Below are positions 20,847 to 29,642 of a DNA stretch of 41,973 bases, one piece after another (position 1 is the stretch's first letter; every line of letters begins with the position of its first letter). The DNA comes from Prochlorococcus sp. AG-402-I23 (GTDB lineage Bacteria > Cyanobacteriota > Cyanobacteriia > PCC-6307 > Cyanobiaceae), in assembly GCA_003216915.1 (NCBI GenBank), contig QCIB01000015.1, positions 1-41,973 of the forward strand, read 5' to 3'. The notes below the pieces were generated by a model, which was not told the DNA's origin, ran no database searches, and saw only the letters and a program-made list of their open reading frames with translations. The position numbers and the translations under genes are program-made.

Positions 20847-21002
<156 letters not shown>

Positions 21003-21019
21003 AAATAGTTTTTAAATAA

Positions 21020-22078
<1,059 letters not shown>

Positions 22079-22126
22079 TATTATCTAATAAAAATTTTTT
22101 AAAAGTCTCTTAAACAGGTTATTATT

Positions 22127-22273
22127 GTGTTAATTAATCTTAAATCTTTGGGTTTTATTAAGACAAAAGTTTTACCTTTCGCTATCGTCTCACTCTTTGG
22201 GATTGCCTTCTTTGCGGTTAGTGCAAGAATTTGGTTGCCAGGAGATATGATGTCTCCTGCCCCCATAAATTAA
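22127..22273 (+). CDS. Possible 48-residue single-span membrane protein, unknown
   Basis: An open frame of 49 codons starting with GTG sits in the 213-base gap between rlmN and the HEAT-repeat gene, on the same strand. Translation gives a short basic N-terminus (LINLKSLGFIKTKV), a hydrophobic span at about 15-34 (LPFAIVSLFGIAFFAVSARI), and a tail WLPGDMMSPAPIN. A positively charged N-end followed by one membrane span is what a genuine small membrane protein would look like, and the frame fills the gap to 18 bases before the next start. I recognise no family. No good ribosome binding site is seen, so the start is uncertain. Confidence 0.5.
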   Translation: MLINLKSLGFIKTKVLPFAIVSLFGIAFFAVSARIWLPGDMMSPAPIN

Positions 22274-22291
22274 TATTTTTAGTTTTTCAAA

Positions 22292-23059
22292 ATGACAAAA
22301 AATAAGGATCCTAATAAAGAAAGCTTAGTTGATATAGCTGTTGATCCAGATGTTTTAGCAAGAGAATTGGCCCTAGAAATTGAAATAGATCCTTTAGAAC
22401 AAATTGATGAAGATTCTTTTCCAAAAGGTTTAAACATAACTCAGGAGTGCAATGAAGCATTAAAAATGCTAGAAGGTAACAGAGAAGAAAGAATACAGGG
22501 ATTAAGAATATTTTGTGAATATAGAGATTCAAGATCTTTTCCCCTTTTGTTACCATTACTTGATCAACCATGTCCTGTTGAAAGAATGAGTGTTGTATAT
22601 GCTTTGGGTCGTAATCCATGTCCTAACGCGGTCAAGAAACTTGTAAGTCTTTTGGAGACTGACGATAATGCTTATGTCAGAAGAGCGACAGCATGGAGCT
22701 TAGCTAATTATGATAATCAAATTGTTTTGGAGCCATTAATAAATGCTCTGAAGAACGATGTCGCTGCAGTAAGATTGTGGTCATCTAGTTCTTTAGCTGA
22801 AATCGGAAATGTTTCTTTGAAAAACGCTCAATTGGCAGCAGAACAACTTTTAATTAGTTTAAAAATAGATAATGAACCAGGTGTAAGAAGTAATTGCATC
22901 TGGTCATTGTGTAGATTGTACGAAAAATTAAATACTATATTTCAAGAAAGTTTCGTTGATGAATGTACCAAGATAGCTCTTTTTGATAAAGAACCCTCCG
23001 TTATGGAAGAAGCAAAAACTGCCTTAGATTCAATGGGGATGCAAGGTTTTTATAACTAA
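22292..23059 (+). CDS. HEAT-repeat protein, IaiH-like
   Basis: A 255-residue protein with an acidic N-terminal part (about 1-45) followed by helical HEAT/PBS-lyase-type repeats from about 65 to 245. Units such as VERMSVVYALGRNPCPNAVKKLVSLLETDDNAYVRRATAWSL are recognisable from the repeated V-R-x-A-x-x-L pattern. Proteins of this size and layout include IaiH of Synechocystis, described as interacting with the Fe-S carrier IscA; bilin-lyase-like HEAT proteins are the alternative, but nothing here points to phycobilins. It precedes DUF2997, Ycf35 and ferredoxin genes on the same strand. HEAT repeats are clear; the IaiH identity is an inference from size, type and neighbours. Confidence 0.75.
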   Translation: MTKNKDPNKESLVDIAVDPDVLARELALEIEIDPLEQIDEDSFPKGLNITQECNEALKMLEGNREERIQGLRIFCEYRDSRSFPLLLPLLDQPCPVERMSVVYALGRNPCPNAVKKLVSLLETDDNAYVRRATAWSLANYDNQIVLEPLINALKNDVAAVRLWSSSSLAEIGNVSLKNAQLAAEQLLISLKIDNEPGVRSNCIWSLCRLYEKLNTIFQESFVDECTKIALFDKEPSVMEEAKTALDSMGMQGFYN

Positions 23060-23187
23060 ATTTCTTAAATTTTTTTTATAAGCACACGACTGAAAAAGTT
23101 TATTTATTAGATATTCAATATAAAAATTAAAATTAATTAACTTGTACCAACTGAAACAAAAAAATTTCGTTATTCTATATAAAGTAA

Positions 23188-23202
23188 AAGTACTCAGTAC
23201 TT
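23188..23202. promoter_or_regulatory. Perfect 15-base palindrome before the DUF2997 gene (candidate operator or RBS hairpin)
   Basis: AAGTACTCAGTACTT is a perfect inverted repeat of 7 + 1 + 7 bases. It ends eight bases before the ATG at 23210 and follows a TATATA-like -10 at about 23176-23181, so it would lie at or just after a transcription start. Such a site could bind a dimeric repressor or fold in the RNA next to the start codon. The half-sites GTAC-N3-GTAC resemble, but are one base closer than, the described cyanobacterial LexA pattern. Confidence 0.35.
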
Positions 23203-23209
23203 GAATTTA

Positions 23210-23425
23210 ATGCCTCAAAAAACATTGAGATTCAAAATTCATCAAGACGGAAGAGTTGAAGAGACAGTAGAAGGTTTTACTGGTAGTTCATGCAATGATG
23301 CTACAAGAAATCTTGAAAACTCTCTTGGTAAAGTAACAGTTAAAAATAAAACTTCTGATGCTTTCATCTCTAATCAAAATGAAAAATTAAAACAATTCAA
23401 CCACGAATCTAATGTCACACTTTAG
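23210..23425 (+). CDS. DUF2997 small protein
   Basis: A 71-residue protein. TLRFKIHQDGRVEETVEGFTGSSCNDATRNLENSLGKV (about 4-41) fits DUF2997, a small family encoded next to Ycf35 (DUF1257) genes. Its pattern is an 'x-I-x-x-D-G-x-V-x-x-x-V-x-G-F-x-G' opening and a conserved Cys (Cys24 here). A TTG at 23201 could add three residues, but it lies inside the palindrome and the ATG at 23210 gives a start right before the conserved domain, so I prefer the ATG. The end overlaps the Ycf35 start by 14 bases, which implies coupling. Function is unknown. Confidence 0.8.
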   Translation: MPQKTLRFKIHQDGRVEETVEGFTGSSCNDATRNLENSLGKVTVKNKTSDAFISNQNEKLKQFNHESNVTL

Positions 23426-23804
23426 TACGATTAAAACTCAGCTAAAAGATGCTGAGTCATTAATTAAAGCCTTAAATAATCTTGGTTACATTATCAATCA
23501 AGAAGAAAAGTTTGTTAAAGGATACAAAGGTAAGTTTACAGCTGTTGATATAAGCATGAATCTACCTGCCGATACTAAAGTTGGATTTAAATGGGATAAT
23601 AATTCAAATGCATATGAATTAGTTACTGATCTAGATCTGTGGAAATTTGAGCTTCCAGTAGAAAGATTTATCTCTAAAGTTACTCAAATGTATGCCTATG
23701 AAACAATTATTTCCAAAACAAAAGAAGATGGTTATCAAATCGTAGAACAAAAAAACCAAAATGATGGCTCTATTGAATTGGTTCTAACCAAGTGGGATAA
23801 TTAA
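23412..23804 (+). CDS. ycf35: Ycf35-like protein (DUF1257)
   Basis: A 130-residue soluble protein. The opening MSHFSTIKTQLKDAESLIKALNNLGY and the ending block YAYETIISKTKEDGYQIVEQKNQNDGSIELVLTKWDN are the well-known ends of Ycf35, conserved in cyanobacteria and in red-lineage plastid genomes. The middle contains KGYKGKFTAVDISMNLP and GFKWDNNSNAYELVTDLDLW. The biochemical role is not established. It overlaps DUF2997 upstream and is followed nine bases later by a ferredoxin gene; such a constant neighbourhood suggests a shared redox or Fe-S related task, an inference only. Confidence 0.92.
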   Translation: MSHFSTIKTQLKDAESLIKALNNLGYIINQEEKFVKGYKGKFTAVDISMNLPADTKVGFKWDNNSNAYELVTDLDLWKFELPVERFISKVTQMYAYETIISKTKEDGYQIVEQKNQNDGSIELVLTKWDN

Positions 23805-23813
23805 TTTCATATT

Positions 23814-24173
23814 ATGGATTTAACAGATCCATTTGATAATTTTGAAGAAAATTTTGAAACTACAGGCTGGGAGCCTGTACTTGGTGGACAGTTAGCAGAA
23901 AAAGCTGTTTGGGTTGATGAGGCTAAATGCATTGGCTGCCAGTATTGTGTACACGTAGCTTCGAACACTTTCAAGGTTGATGAATTTCATGGTAGAAGTC
24001 GAGCTATGAGACAAGACGGAGATTGTTCTGATGTTATACAAGAAGCGATAGATACGTGCCCTGTTGATTGTATTCACTGGGTGAATTTTGAAGAATTAAA
24101 TGATCTAGAGAATAGCCTCGATAGGGATATGTTTCAATCATTTGGAAAACCAACAAGAATGAATAAACATTAA
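23814..24173 (+). CDS. [4Fe-4S] ferredoxin
   Basis: A 119-residue protein with a single cluster-binding site: Cys39, Cys42 and Cys45 in CIGCQYC, plus Cys82 of the distal TCPVDC. An extra Cys86 and Cys71 are present. The site is preceded by an approximately 35-residue N-terminal extension (DPFDNFEENFETTGWEPVLGGQLAEKAVWVDEAK) and followed by a tail of about 30 residues. The CxxCxxC...CP arrangement with one half of the usual bacterial two-cluster ferredoxin is that of the plant/cyanobacterial Fer4-type proteins, some of which are fused to J-domains in plants. It sits between ycf35 and an aldo/keto reductase, a plausible electron-transfer context; its partners are unknown. Confidence 0.88.
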   Translation: MDLTDPFDNFEENFETTGWEPVLGGQLAEKAVWVDEAKCIGCQYCVHVASNTFKVDEFHGRSRAMRQDGDCSDVIQEAIDTCPVDCIHWVNFEELNDLENSLDRDMFQSFGKPTRMNKH

Positions 24174-24184
24174 TTTTTAAAAAA

Positions 24185-25378
24185 ATGCAATATCGGAGAT
24201 TTGGTCGAACCAATCTGAAGATTCCTATTTTATCTTTAGGTGGTATGAGATTTCAAAAAAGTTGGGAACAATTAGATTATTCTGAAATTTCAAATGATGA
24301 ACAAAATAAAGTAGAAAATATTTTAAATCTAGCAAACCAATATGGCTTAAGTCATGTAGAAACTGCTAAATATTATGGAACTTCTGAGGTGCAATTAGGA
24401 ATGGGTTTTAAAAACATAAAAAAAATCCCAAACATTATTCAAACTAAGGTCCCTCCAGATAGTGATCCAGAAATTTTTAAGAGAGATGTTATGACAAGTA
24501 TTGAAAAATTAAAAGTTAAAAGAATTGATTTGCTAGCAATACATGGCATTAATACAGATGAACATTTACATCATGCTATTAAAGATGGAGGTTGTATCGA
24601 CATTTTAAGAAATTTGCAAAAAGAAAATTTAGTTGGCTCTATTGGATTTTCAACTCATGGAAAATCTTCACTCATTGAGAAAGCTATATCAACAAACTTT
24701 TTTGATTATGTAAATTTGCACTGGTATTTCATCAATCAAGAAAATACAAAGGTTATAAATTTGGCAAAAAAGTATGATCTTGGGGTTTTTATAATAAGTC
24801 CCACTGATAAAGGGGGACATCTTCATACTCCCTCAAAAAAAATGTTGGAACTTTGTAAGCCACTTCATCCTATAGTTTTTAACGATCTTTTTTGCTTAAG
24901 AAATCAAAATGTCCATACTCTTAGTGTGGGTATTGCAAAAGAGGCGGATTTTGATTTGCATTTAGAAGCTGTCTCTTTGTTATCAGACTCTGAGAAGTAT
25001 GTTCCAAAGATAATAAACAGATTAAGGCAGGAATCAATTAATTCTTTGGGTTTAGAGTGGCATCAAAATTGGAATAGAAATTTGCCTAATTGGGAATATA
25101 CGCCAGGAAATATTAATATTCCCGTTCTGCTTTGGCTTTCAAATTTAATTGATTGGTTGGATATGGAAGGGTTTGCAAAAGCAAGATATCAATTGCTTGG
25201 TAATGGAAGTCACTGGTTCCCAGGAAATAACTCTAATTTATTAGATACGGATGTTTCTGAAGTGCAATTATTGAAAGTATTAGAAGGTCATATAAATCCA
25301 AAAAAAGTTATAAGAAAATTGAGAACTTTAAAAGAAAAGTTTGGGGATAAGTTTGCTAAAAGATTACAAAAAAAATAA
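24185..25378 (+). CDS. Aldo/keto reductase family oxidoreductase
   Basis: A 397-residue protein. The N-terminus MQYRRFGRTNLKIPILSLGGMRF is the standard opening strand of AKR TIM barrels. The active-site block is HVETAKYYG (57-65), with Tyr64 as general acid and Lys88 in IIQTKVPP. The aspartate that normally precedes TA is Glu59. Then come a LLAIHGI block, an IGFSTHG block, and a helical C-terminal region of about 120 residues beyond the barrel. This longer form belongs to the predicted reductases common in cyanobacteria, of unknown substrate. It starts 11 bases after the ferredoxin and meets rsmG tail to tail with two bases between the stops. Confidence 0.88.
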   Translation: MQYRRFGRTNLKIPILSLGGMRFQKSWEQLDYSEISNDEQNKVENILNLANQYGLSHVETAKYYGTSEVQLGMGFKNIKKIPNIIQTKVPPDSDPEIFKRDVMTSIEKLKVKRIDLLAIHGINTDEHLHHAIKDGGCIDILRNLQKENLVGSIGFSTHGKSSLIEKAISTNFFDYVNLHWYFINQENTKVINLAKKYDLGVFIISPTDKGGHLHTPSKKMLELCKPLHPIVFNDLFCLRNQNVHTLSVGIAKEADFDLHLEAVSLLSDSEKYVPKIINRLRQESINSLGLEWHQNWNRNLPNWEYTPGNINIPVLLWLSNLIDWLDMEGFAKARYQLLGNGSHWFPGNNSNLLDTDVSEVQLLKVLEGHINPKKVIRKLRTLKEKFGDKFAKRLQKK

Positions 25379-25380
25379 TT

Positions 25381-26094
25381 TCATAATGGATTTTTTTCAG
25401 GTTTCCCAACTTTTCTTGGGTAGATTGTAGGACAAATATTTTTTGGTTGTATAAGAATAATATTTCGGGTACCTTTGCTTCTTGGTAACAAAATCTTCTT
25501 TTTCTCTTTAAATTTTCCTTCTAATATTTCTAAAGTTTTATATAGATTTTTACTTTCGTCATCAGTCCATTTCCCACAATATAAAACTCCTAACCCTTCT
25601 TTTTTTAGCATTGGTAGAATATATTCTGAAACTGTTGAAGGATTACTCACTGCTCTAGTGGTAGCTATATTGAAACTATTTCTCATTGAGGATTGATGAG
25701 CTAAGTTTTCAATACGATCATTGATTACATGAATTTTGTTTTTGAGATTGATCTCTTTGATTAAGATTTTTAGTGCATCTGTTTTCTTTTTTGAAGAATC
25801 AATAAGGTATATCTCTGAATTAGGATGAATTATGGCATAAGCTAAACCTGGGAAGCCACAGCCTGATCCAATATCTAAAAATTTTTTATTATTAAAATTA
25901 ATATCTGGGAAAGCTTTAAATGGCCAAATGCTGTCAAAAACTTGAGATACCCAATAATCATTCCCATCAATTAATCTAGTGAGATTGGTTTTATTATTTA
26001 ATTCTTTAATTTTAATTTGTAACTCTTGAAAAATATTTATTTCCTCTTCAGTTATTAATGTAAAAATTTCTTCGGGAATGTTTTGTTTTTTCAT
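25381..26094 (-). CDS. rsmG: 16S rRNA (guanine-N7)-methyltransferase RsmG
   Basis: A 237-residue SAM-dependent methyltransferase that modifies G527 of 16S rRNA. The SAM-binding loop is FLDIGSGCGFPGLAYAI, with the characteristic GSGxGFPG. It is followed by LIDSSKKKTDALK, where Asp/Ser lie at the ribose site, and by ATTRAVSNPSTVSEYILPMLKKEG, corresponding to the family's ARAva.l..L block. An N-terminal helical domain of about 65 residues contains NLTRLIDGNDYWVSQVFDS, equal to the usual NLT.i....e....H..DSL. The ATG at 26094 fits. It diverges from the J-protein gene across about 90 bases. Confidence 0.95.
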   Translation of the reverse strand: MKKQNIPEEIFTLITEEEINIFQELQIKIKELNNKTNLTRLIDGNDYWVSQVFDSIWPFKAFPDINFNNKKFLDIGSGCGFPGLAYAIIHPNSEIYLIDSSKKKTDALKILIKEINLKNKIHVINDRIENLAHQSSMRNSFNIATTRAVSNPSTVSEYILPMLKKEGLGVLYCGKWTDDESKNLYKTLEILEGKFKEKKKILLPRSKGTRNIILIQPKNICPTIYPRKVGKPEKNPL

Positions 26095-26183
26095 TTCGTT
26101 AAAAATATAAATTTTTACTTTTCATTAAATACATTCTATTTAGTAAAAATTTATTAGAATTACAATATTAATAAAAGATTATT

Positions 26184-26624
26184 TTGAAAGGAGAAATTTC
26201 TTATTACAAAATTTTAGGTGTAGATGAAAATGCCTCAATTCATGAATTAAGAAAGGCATTTTGCAAACTTTCCATTGAGCTGCATCCAGATACAACTTCT
26301 TTAGAAATAGACATCGCTAAAAGCAAATTTCAAGAAGTTTTGGAAGCTTATGAAAATTTGAATAATAGTAATTTGAGGAAAATATATGATGATAAACTAA
26401 AGGAAAAAACTAGGAGAAAAAATAATACTAGTGTTTTAAATAATTTAATAGTCGATTCAAATAATCAAAATTTAGTAGGTAATAGAAGACCTTTTTCAAA
26501 TGGGGAATTGTTTTCGTTATTTCTTTTATTTATTATCATTTCTATTAGTTTAATTTGTTCAGTTTTTATTGCTTCTTTTACTGGCAAAGAATTAGATACA
26601 ATACCTATCTGGTTAGTAAAATGA
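26184..26624 (+). CDS. Membrane-anchored J-domain protein
   Basis: A 146-residue protein. A J-domain occupies about 5-72: SYYKILGVDENASIHELRKAF, the HPD motif at His34-Pro35-Asp36, and KFQEVLEAYENLNNSNLRKIYD. A basic Asn-rich linker and one hydrophobic span at about 111-134 follow, leaving a short C-terminal end. Lacking G/F and zinc-finger regions, it is a class C J-protein that would recruit DnaK to a membrane. The start is TTG at 26184, with an in-frame stop four codons upstream. An AAAGGAG stretch lies just after it, an odd place for a ribosome binding site, so an ATT a few codons later cannot be excluded. A DUF3143 gene follows after 17 bases. Confidence 0.85.
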   Translation: MKGEISYYKILGVDENASIHELRKAFCKLSIELHPDTTSLEIDIAKSKFQEVLEAYENLNNSNLRKIYDDKLKEKTRRKNNTSVLNNLIVDSNNQNLVGNRRPFSNGELFSLFLLFIIISISLICSVFIASFTGKELDTIPIWLVK

Positions 26625-26641
26625 TACTTTAAAAAAAGTCT

Positions 26642-26899
26642 GTGAATCTCCCTACAAAACCTATTAACCAATATTCACTTCAATCATTGGAATTGTGGCT
26701 AACTAATTTAGGTGCTGTTAAAGATGTTAATAATTCATCTAAATGGTACCTTTTACTTTCTAATTGGAATGCAACTATTATTTTTGAACAAGAAGATTTA
26801 AGTGTTATCTGGGAAAGTGAAGGACAAGAAACTAAAAGACTATTTTCCTATTGCATTAATAAAGAAGATGTGGAAAATGCAATATTGCAGGGACCTTAA
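26642..26899 (+). CDS. DUF3143 protein
   Basis: An 85-residue soluble protein. SLQSLELWLTNLGA (about 12-25), then KWYLLLSNWNATIIFEQEDLSVIWESEG and the ending RLFSYCINKEDVENAILQGP, fit DUF3143, found in cyanobacteria and plastid-bearing eukaryotes and often encoded beside a J-domain gene, as here (17 bases). It starts with GTG at 26642; the next in-frame start would cut the conserved helix. A chaperone-linked role in photosynthetic membranes can be supposed from its company, but nothing in the protein itself shows activity. The stop is eight bases from the convergent bioA stop. Confidence 0.78.
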   Translation: MNLPTKPINQYSLQSLELWLTNLGAVKDVNNSSKWYLLLSNWNATIIFEQEDLSVIWESEGQETKRLFSYCINKEDVENAILQGP

Positions 26900-26907
26900 A
26901 TTTCTAT

Positions 26908-28209
26908 CTAAAGATTATCTAAGATTTGCCTTATTATCCAGTAACTTTTTTCTAATTGATCATCGGTTATGCATAGAGGCGGCAAGAGGTAAATAACATT
27001 ACCGAGGGGCCTAATAAATAAACCTTGCTCCATTGCGAGACTCTTTATTTCTTTCCCAATATTATTGAAATAACCTTTTTTGTTCCCAATATCTAAATTG
27101 AATGCAGCAATTGTGCCCGATACCCTTATCTTTTTTATATAAGGTAAGTTTTTAAATTTAATTAAATGAGATAAATGTTTTTCTTCAAATAAAAGGTATT
27201 TTTGTGGTTCTTTTTCTAATAAATCAAGGCTAGCGTTTGCCGCAGCACAACCTAAAGGATTAGCAGTAAAACTATGTCCATGCCAAAAAGTTTTTCTTGG
27301 GGAATCATCAATAAAGGATTGAAAAATTTTTTCTTTACATAAAGTTATTCCCATCGGTAAAAATCCACCAGTTAAACCTTTTGAAATACTTATTAAATCA
27401 GGAATGATTTTTGCCTTTTGAAATGCAAAAAGGCTTCCACATCTTCCAAACCCAGTCAATACTTCATCGGCAATTAACAAAGAATTATTATTTTTTATAA
27501 TTTCTGAAACTTTTTTTATAAACTGAGGCCTAACCATATTCATCCCTCCTGCTCCTTGAACAAGTGGCTCAAGTATTACTGCAACTGTGGGAGTTTTAAG
27601 TAGAGTTTCTAATTTTTGGATCGCCTCATTTTCTTTATTTTCTACTTCTTCATCGTTCATCCAAGTTGAAGGCCATGGGACTCTTCTAACTGGGAACATG
27701 AGATTATCGAAATTCTCATTAAAAATATTTCTTTCACCTAAAGCCATAGCTCCAAATGTATCGCCATGATAGGCGCCATCAAAAGCTACTATTTGAGTTC
27801 TTGTTTCTCCTCTATTTTGCCATGATTGGAAGGCAATTTTTAAAGCGACTTCTACAGCAGTAGAGCCGTTATCAGAAAAGAATAATCTTTCTAGTTTTGT
27901 TAATTTACTAAGTCTTTCTGCCAATTTTTTTGCCTGTGGATGTAAGAAATCAGCAAATATAACTTGTTCAAGTTTTTTTGATTGATCGAAAATGGCATTT
28001 GCAATATATTCGTTGCTATGACCATGAAGAGTTACCCACCAACTACTAATTGCATCTATTAACTTTTTTTTAGGATCTTTAGTAAATAGGAGGGCATCTT
28101 TACCATGAGTTACTTCTATTTGCGGTTTGCTCTTATTGATTTGTGTAAAAGGTGGCCAAATATTTGGATGCCAATCTTGATTTTGAGTTTTTGAATCCAA
28201 AGATTTCAT
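26908..28209 (-). CDS. bioA: Adenosylmethionine--8-amino-7-oxononanoate aminotransferase
   Basis: A 433-residue PLP enzyme converting KAPA to DAPA with SAM as amino donor, the third step of biotin ring assembly. Landmarks are the N-terminal WPPFTQ, AISSWWVTLHGHSN (the WW substrate site), FFSDNGSTAVEVALKIAFQ, VAFDGAYHGDTFGAMALG, LIADEVLTGFGRCGSLFAFQ, the PLP lysine Lys277 in SKGLTGG, and WHGHSFTANPLGCAAA. The ATG at 28209 directly abuts the bioD stop (no gap). It is the last gene of the leftward biotin operon and ends eight bases from the DUF3143 gene. Confidence 0.96.
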   Translation of the reverse strand: MKSLDSKTQNQDWHPNIWPPFTQINKSKPQIEVTHGKDALLFTKDPKKKLIDAISSWWVTLHGHSNEYIANAIFDQSKKLEQVIFADFLHPQAKKLAERLSKLTKLERLFFSDNGSTAVEVALKIAFQSWQNRGETRTQIVAFDGAYHGDTFGAMALGERNIFNENFDNLMFPVRRVPWPSTWMNDEEVENKENEAIQKLETLLKTPTVAVILEPLVQGAGGMNMVRPQFIKKVSEIIKNNNSLLIADEVLTGFGRCGSLFAFQKAKIIPDLISISKGLTGGFLPMGITLCKEKIFQSFIDDSPRKTFWHGHSFTANPLGCAAANASLDLLEKEPQKYLLFEEKHLSHLIKFKNLPYIKKIRVSGTIAAFNLDIGNKKGYFNNIGKEIKSLAMEQGLFIRPLGNVIYLLPPLCITDDQLEKSYWIIRQILDNL

Positions 28210-28875
28210 TTAACTTATTTTTGAGTTTAATAGTGAGATCAACTTATTCTTGATGTCTAGTTCTTTCCATAGTATATCTAAATTATTTGAGTCCATTTTT
28301 TTGATGTAAGGGAATTCAGCAATTAAAGGAATACCACTAAAATCAAATAGAGTTTTTGGATTGTCTGGGTGTTTTTCGCCATTGACTACTAAACCTAAAA
28401 TCTCAATATTTCTTCGTTTTAAGGCCTCAATACTAAGCAGGGTATGGTTAAGAGTGCCAAGTGAGCTCTTACATACAAGTATTACCGGAAGATTCCATTG
28501 TTTTATTTGATCTATTTGCAAAAAATTGCGTGTTATTGGAACCATTAATCCACCTGCAGTTTCTACAATTAGTGAGCCTTGCACTTTTGGTAATCTCAAC
28601 TTTTCAAAGTTAATAGCTTTTTGATCTATTTCAGCAGCCCAATGAGGAGATAGAGGTTTTGTAAAGACATAAGCTTCTTTGATTATTTTCTCTTTACTTA
28701 CTTGTGCAAGTTTTTCAACAGTTTGACTATCAGTTTGCGATTCAATACCACTTTGAATAGGCTTCCAGTAAAAGGAATTTAATCCTTTAACGAAAAAAGA
28801 GCTTATTAAAGTTTTCCCAATATCAGTATCTGTTCCACAAATTATAAATTTGAAAATATTATTGTGAAAACTCAT
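28210..28875 (-). CDS. bioD: Dethiobiotin synthetase
   Basis: A 221-residue ATP-dependent enzyme that closes the ureido ring of dethiobiotin from DAPA and CO2. The N-terminal P-loop is GTDTDIGKT (14-22), with Lys21. WKPIQSGIESQTDS corresponds to the Y.KP.QtG substrate loop, and SLIVETAGGLMVPIT corresponds to the VEGAGG block, here with Thr in place of Gly (ETAGG). VILVCKSSLGTLNHTLLSIEAL is the conserved nucleotide-side helix. The ATG start overlaps the bioC stop by four bases. The family is certain. Confidence 0.94.
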   Translation of the reverse strand: MSFHNNIFKFIICGTDTDIGKTLISSFFVKGLNSFYWKPIQSGIESQTDSQTVEKLAQVSKEKIIKEAYVFTKPLSPHWAAEIDQKAINFEKLRLPKVQGSLIVETAGGLMVPITRNFLQIDQIKQWNLPVILVCKSSLGTLNHTLLSIEALKRRNIEILGLVVNGEKHPDNPKTLFDFSGIPLIAEFPYIKKMDSNNLDILWKELDIKNKLISLLNSKIS

Positions 28876-29642
28876 AATTTCTTTATGATTTGAATCTCAA
28901 TTTGCCATGAAAGGTTCACTGTATTATTGTAATTCTTTGGCCAAAACTTTTGAATTTCCTTTAACTCTTTCACTGTTTTGCGTTTACAATTTGTTGATTG
29001 TGCTCCTACATTTTTAATGCTTCTAAAAAGCTTATATATATCTTTAAAATTTTCAAGATAATTAAACTGTTCTGAATAATGTATTTCAGTTGATTTGAAA
29101 TCTTTTAATAATTCTTTAGAGCAAAGGAAATTAAGACCACTATATTCAATATCAATTTTTTTACAAGTATCTTTCCATTCAGGAAAACAATCTTTTGTTG
29201 GATATGAAATGATTAAAAAACCTCCAGGTGTTAATTTGCTAAACCAATTTTTTATTTTCTTTTCTGGGTTGTTTAACCAATGTATGCAAAAGTTAGATGT
29301 TAATAGAGAACAGTTATTTATTTCAGGAGGCAAATCATTATTCAAATCCCATAAAATTTTTTTTCTAGATAATTTATTCTCAAGAAGCATTTGCTTACTG
29401 AAATCAATTCTGGAAACTTTTTGGGAAGAAAAATTTTTTTCTATTTCATCTGCTAATAGTCCTGGTCCTGATCCAAGATCTATCCATTCACCTTTTTTTT
29501 GGGGATTTAATTCTTTGATAAATTGAACAATCTTTTTTGCAAAAAATTTCTGAATATTTGAATGCTCTAAATACCGATATGCAGCATCATTGAAATTATT
29601 TTTTATTTTCTCATTCCACTTTTTACTATCCATTTCGATCAT
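28872..29642 (-). CDS. bioC: Malonyl-ACP O-methyltransferase (BioC)
   Basis: A 256-residue SAM-dependent methyltransferase. The N-terminal WNEKIKNNFNDAAYRYLEHSNIQ segment is the FdraA..Y....Q block of BioC. The SAM motif I follows as WIDLGSGPGLLADEIE, and later LLTSNFCIHWLNNPEKKIKNWFSKLTPGGFLIISYP, typical of the family. By family, it methylates malonyl-ACP so that two rounds of fatty-acid elongation give pimeloyl-ACP methyl ester. Its start at 29642 overlaps the esterase gene upstream by 17 bases, and its stop overlaps bioD by four. Placement within a bio operon makes the assignment firm despite modest sequence conservation of the C-terminal half. Confidence 0.9.
   Translation of the reverse strand: MIEMDSKKWNEKIKNNFNDAAYRYLEHSNIQKFFAKKIVQFIKELNPQKKGEWIDLGSGPGLLADEIEKNFSSQKVSRIDFSKQMLLENKLSRKKILWDLNNDLPPEINNCSLLTSNFCIHWLNNPEKKIKNWFSKLTPGGFLIISYPTKDCFPEWKDTCKKIDIEYSGLNFLCSKELLKDFKSTEIHYSEQFNYLENFKDIYKLFRSIKNVGAQSTNCKRKTVKELKEIQKFWPKNYNNTVNLSWQIEIQIIKKL

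Noticed and set aside
23188..23202. Calling the DUF2997 palindrome a LexA box
   Set aside because: Half-site spacing is one base shorter than the described cyanobacterial LexA pattern, and the downstream genes are not DNA-repair genes.
23201..23209. TTG at 23201 as start of the DUF2997 gene
   Set aside because: It lies within the palindrome and adds only three residues before the ATG at 23210, where the conserved domain begins.
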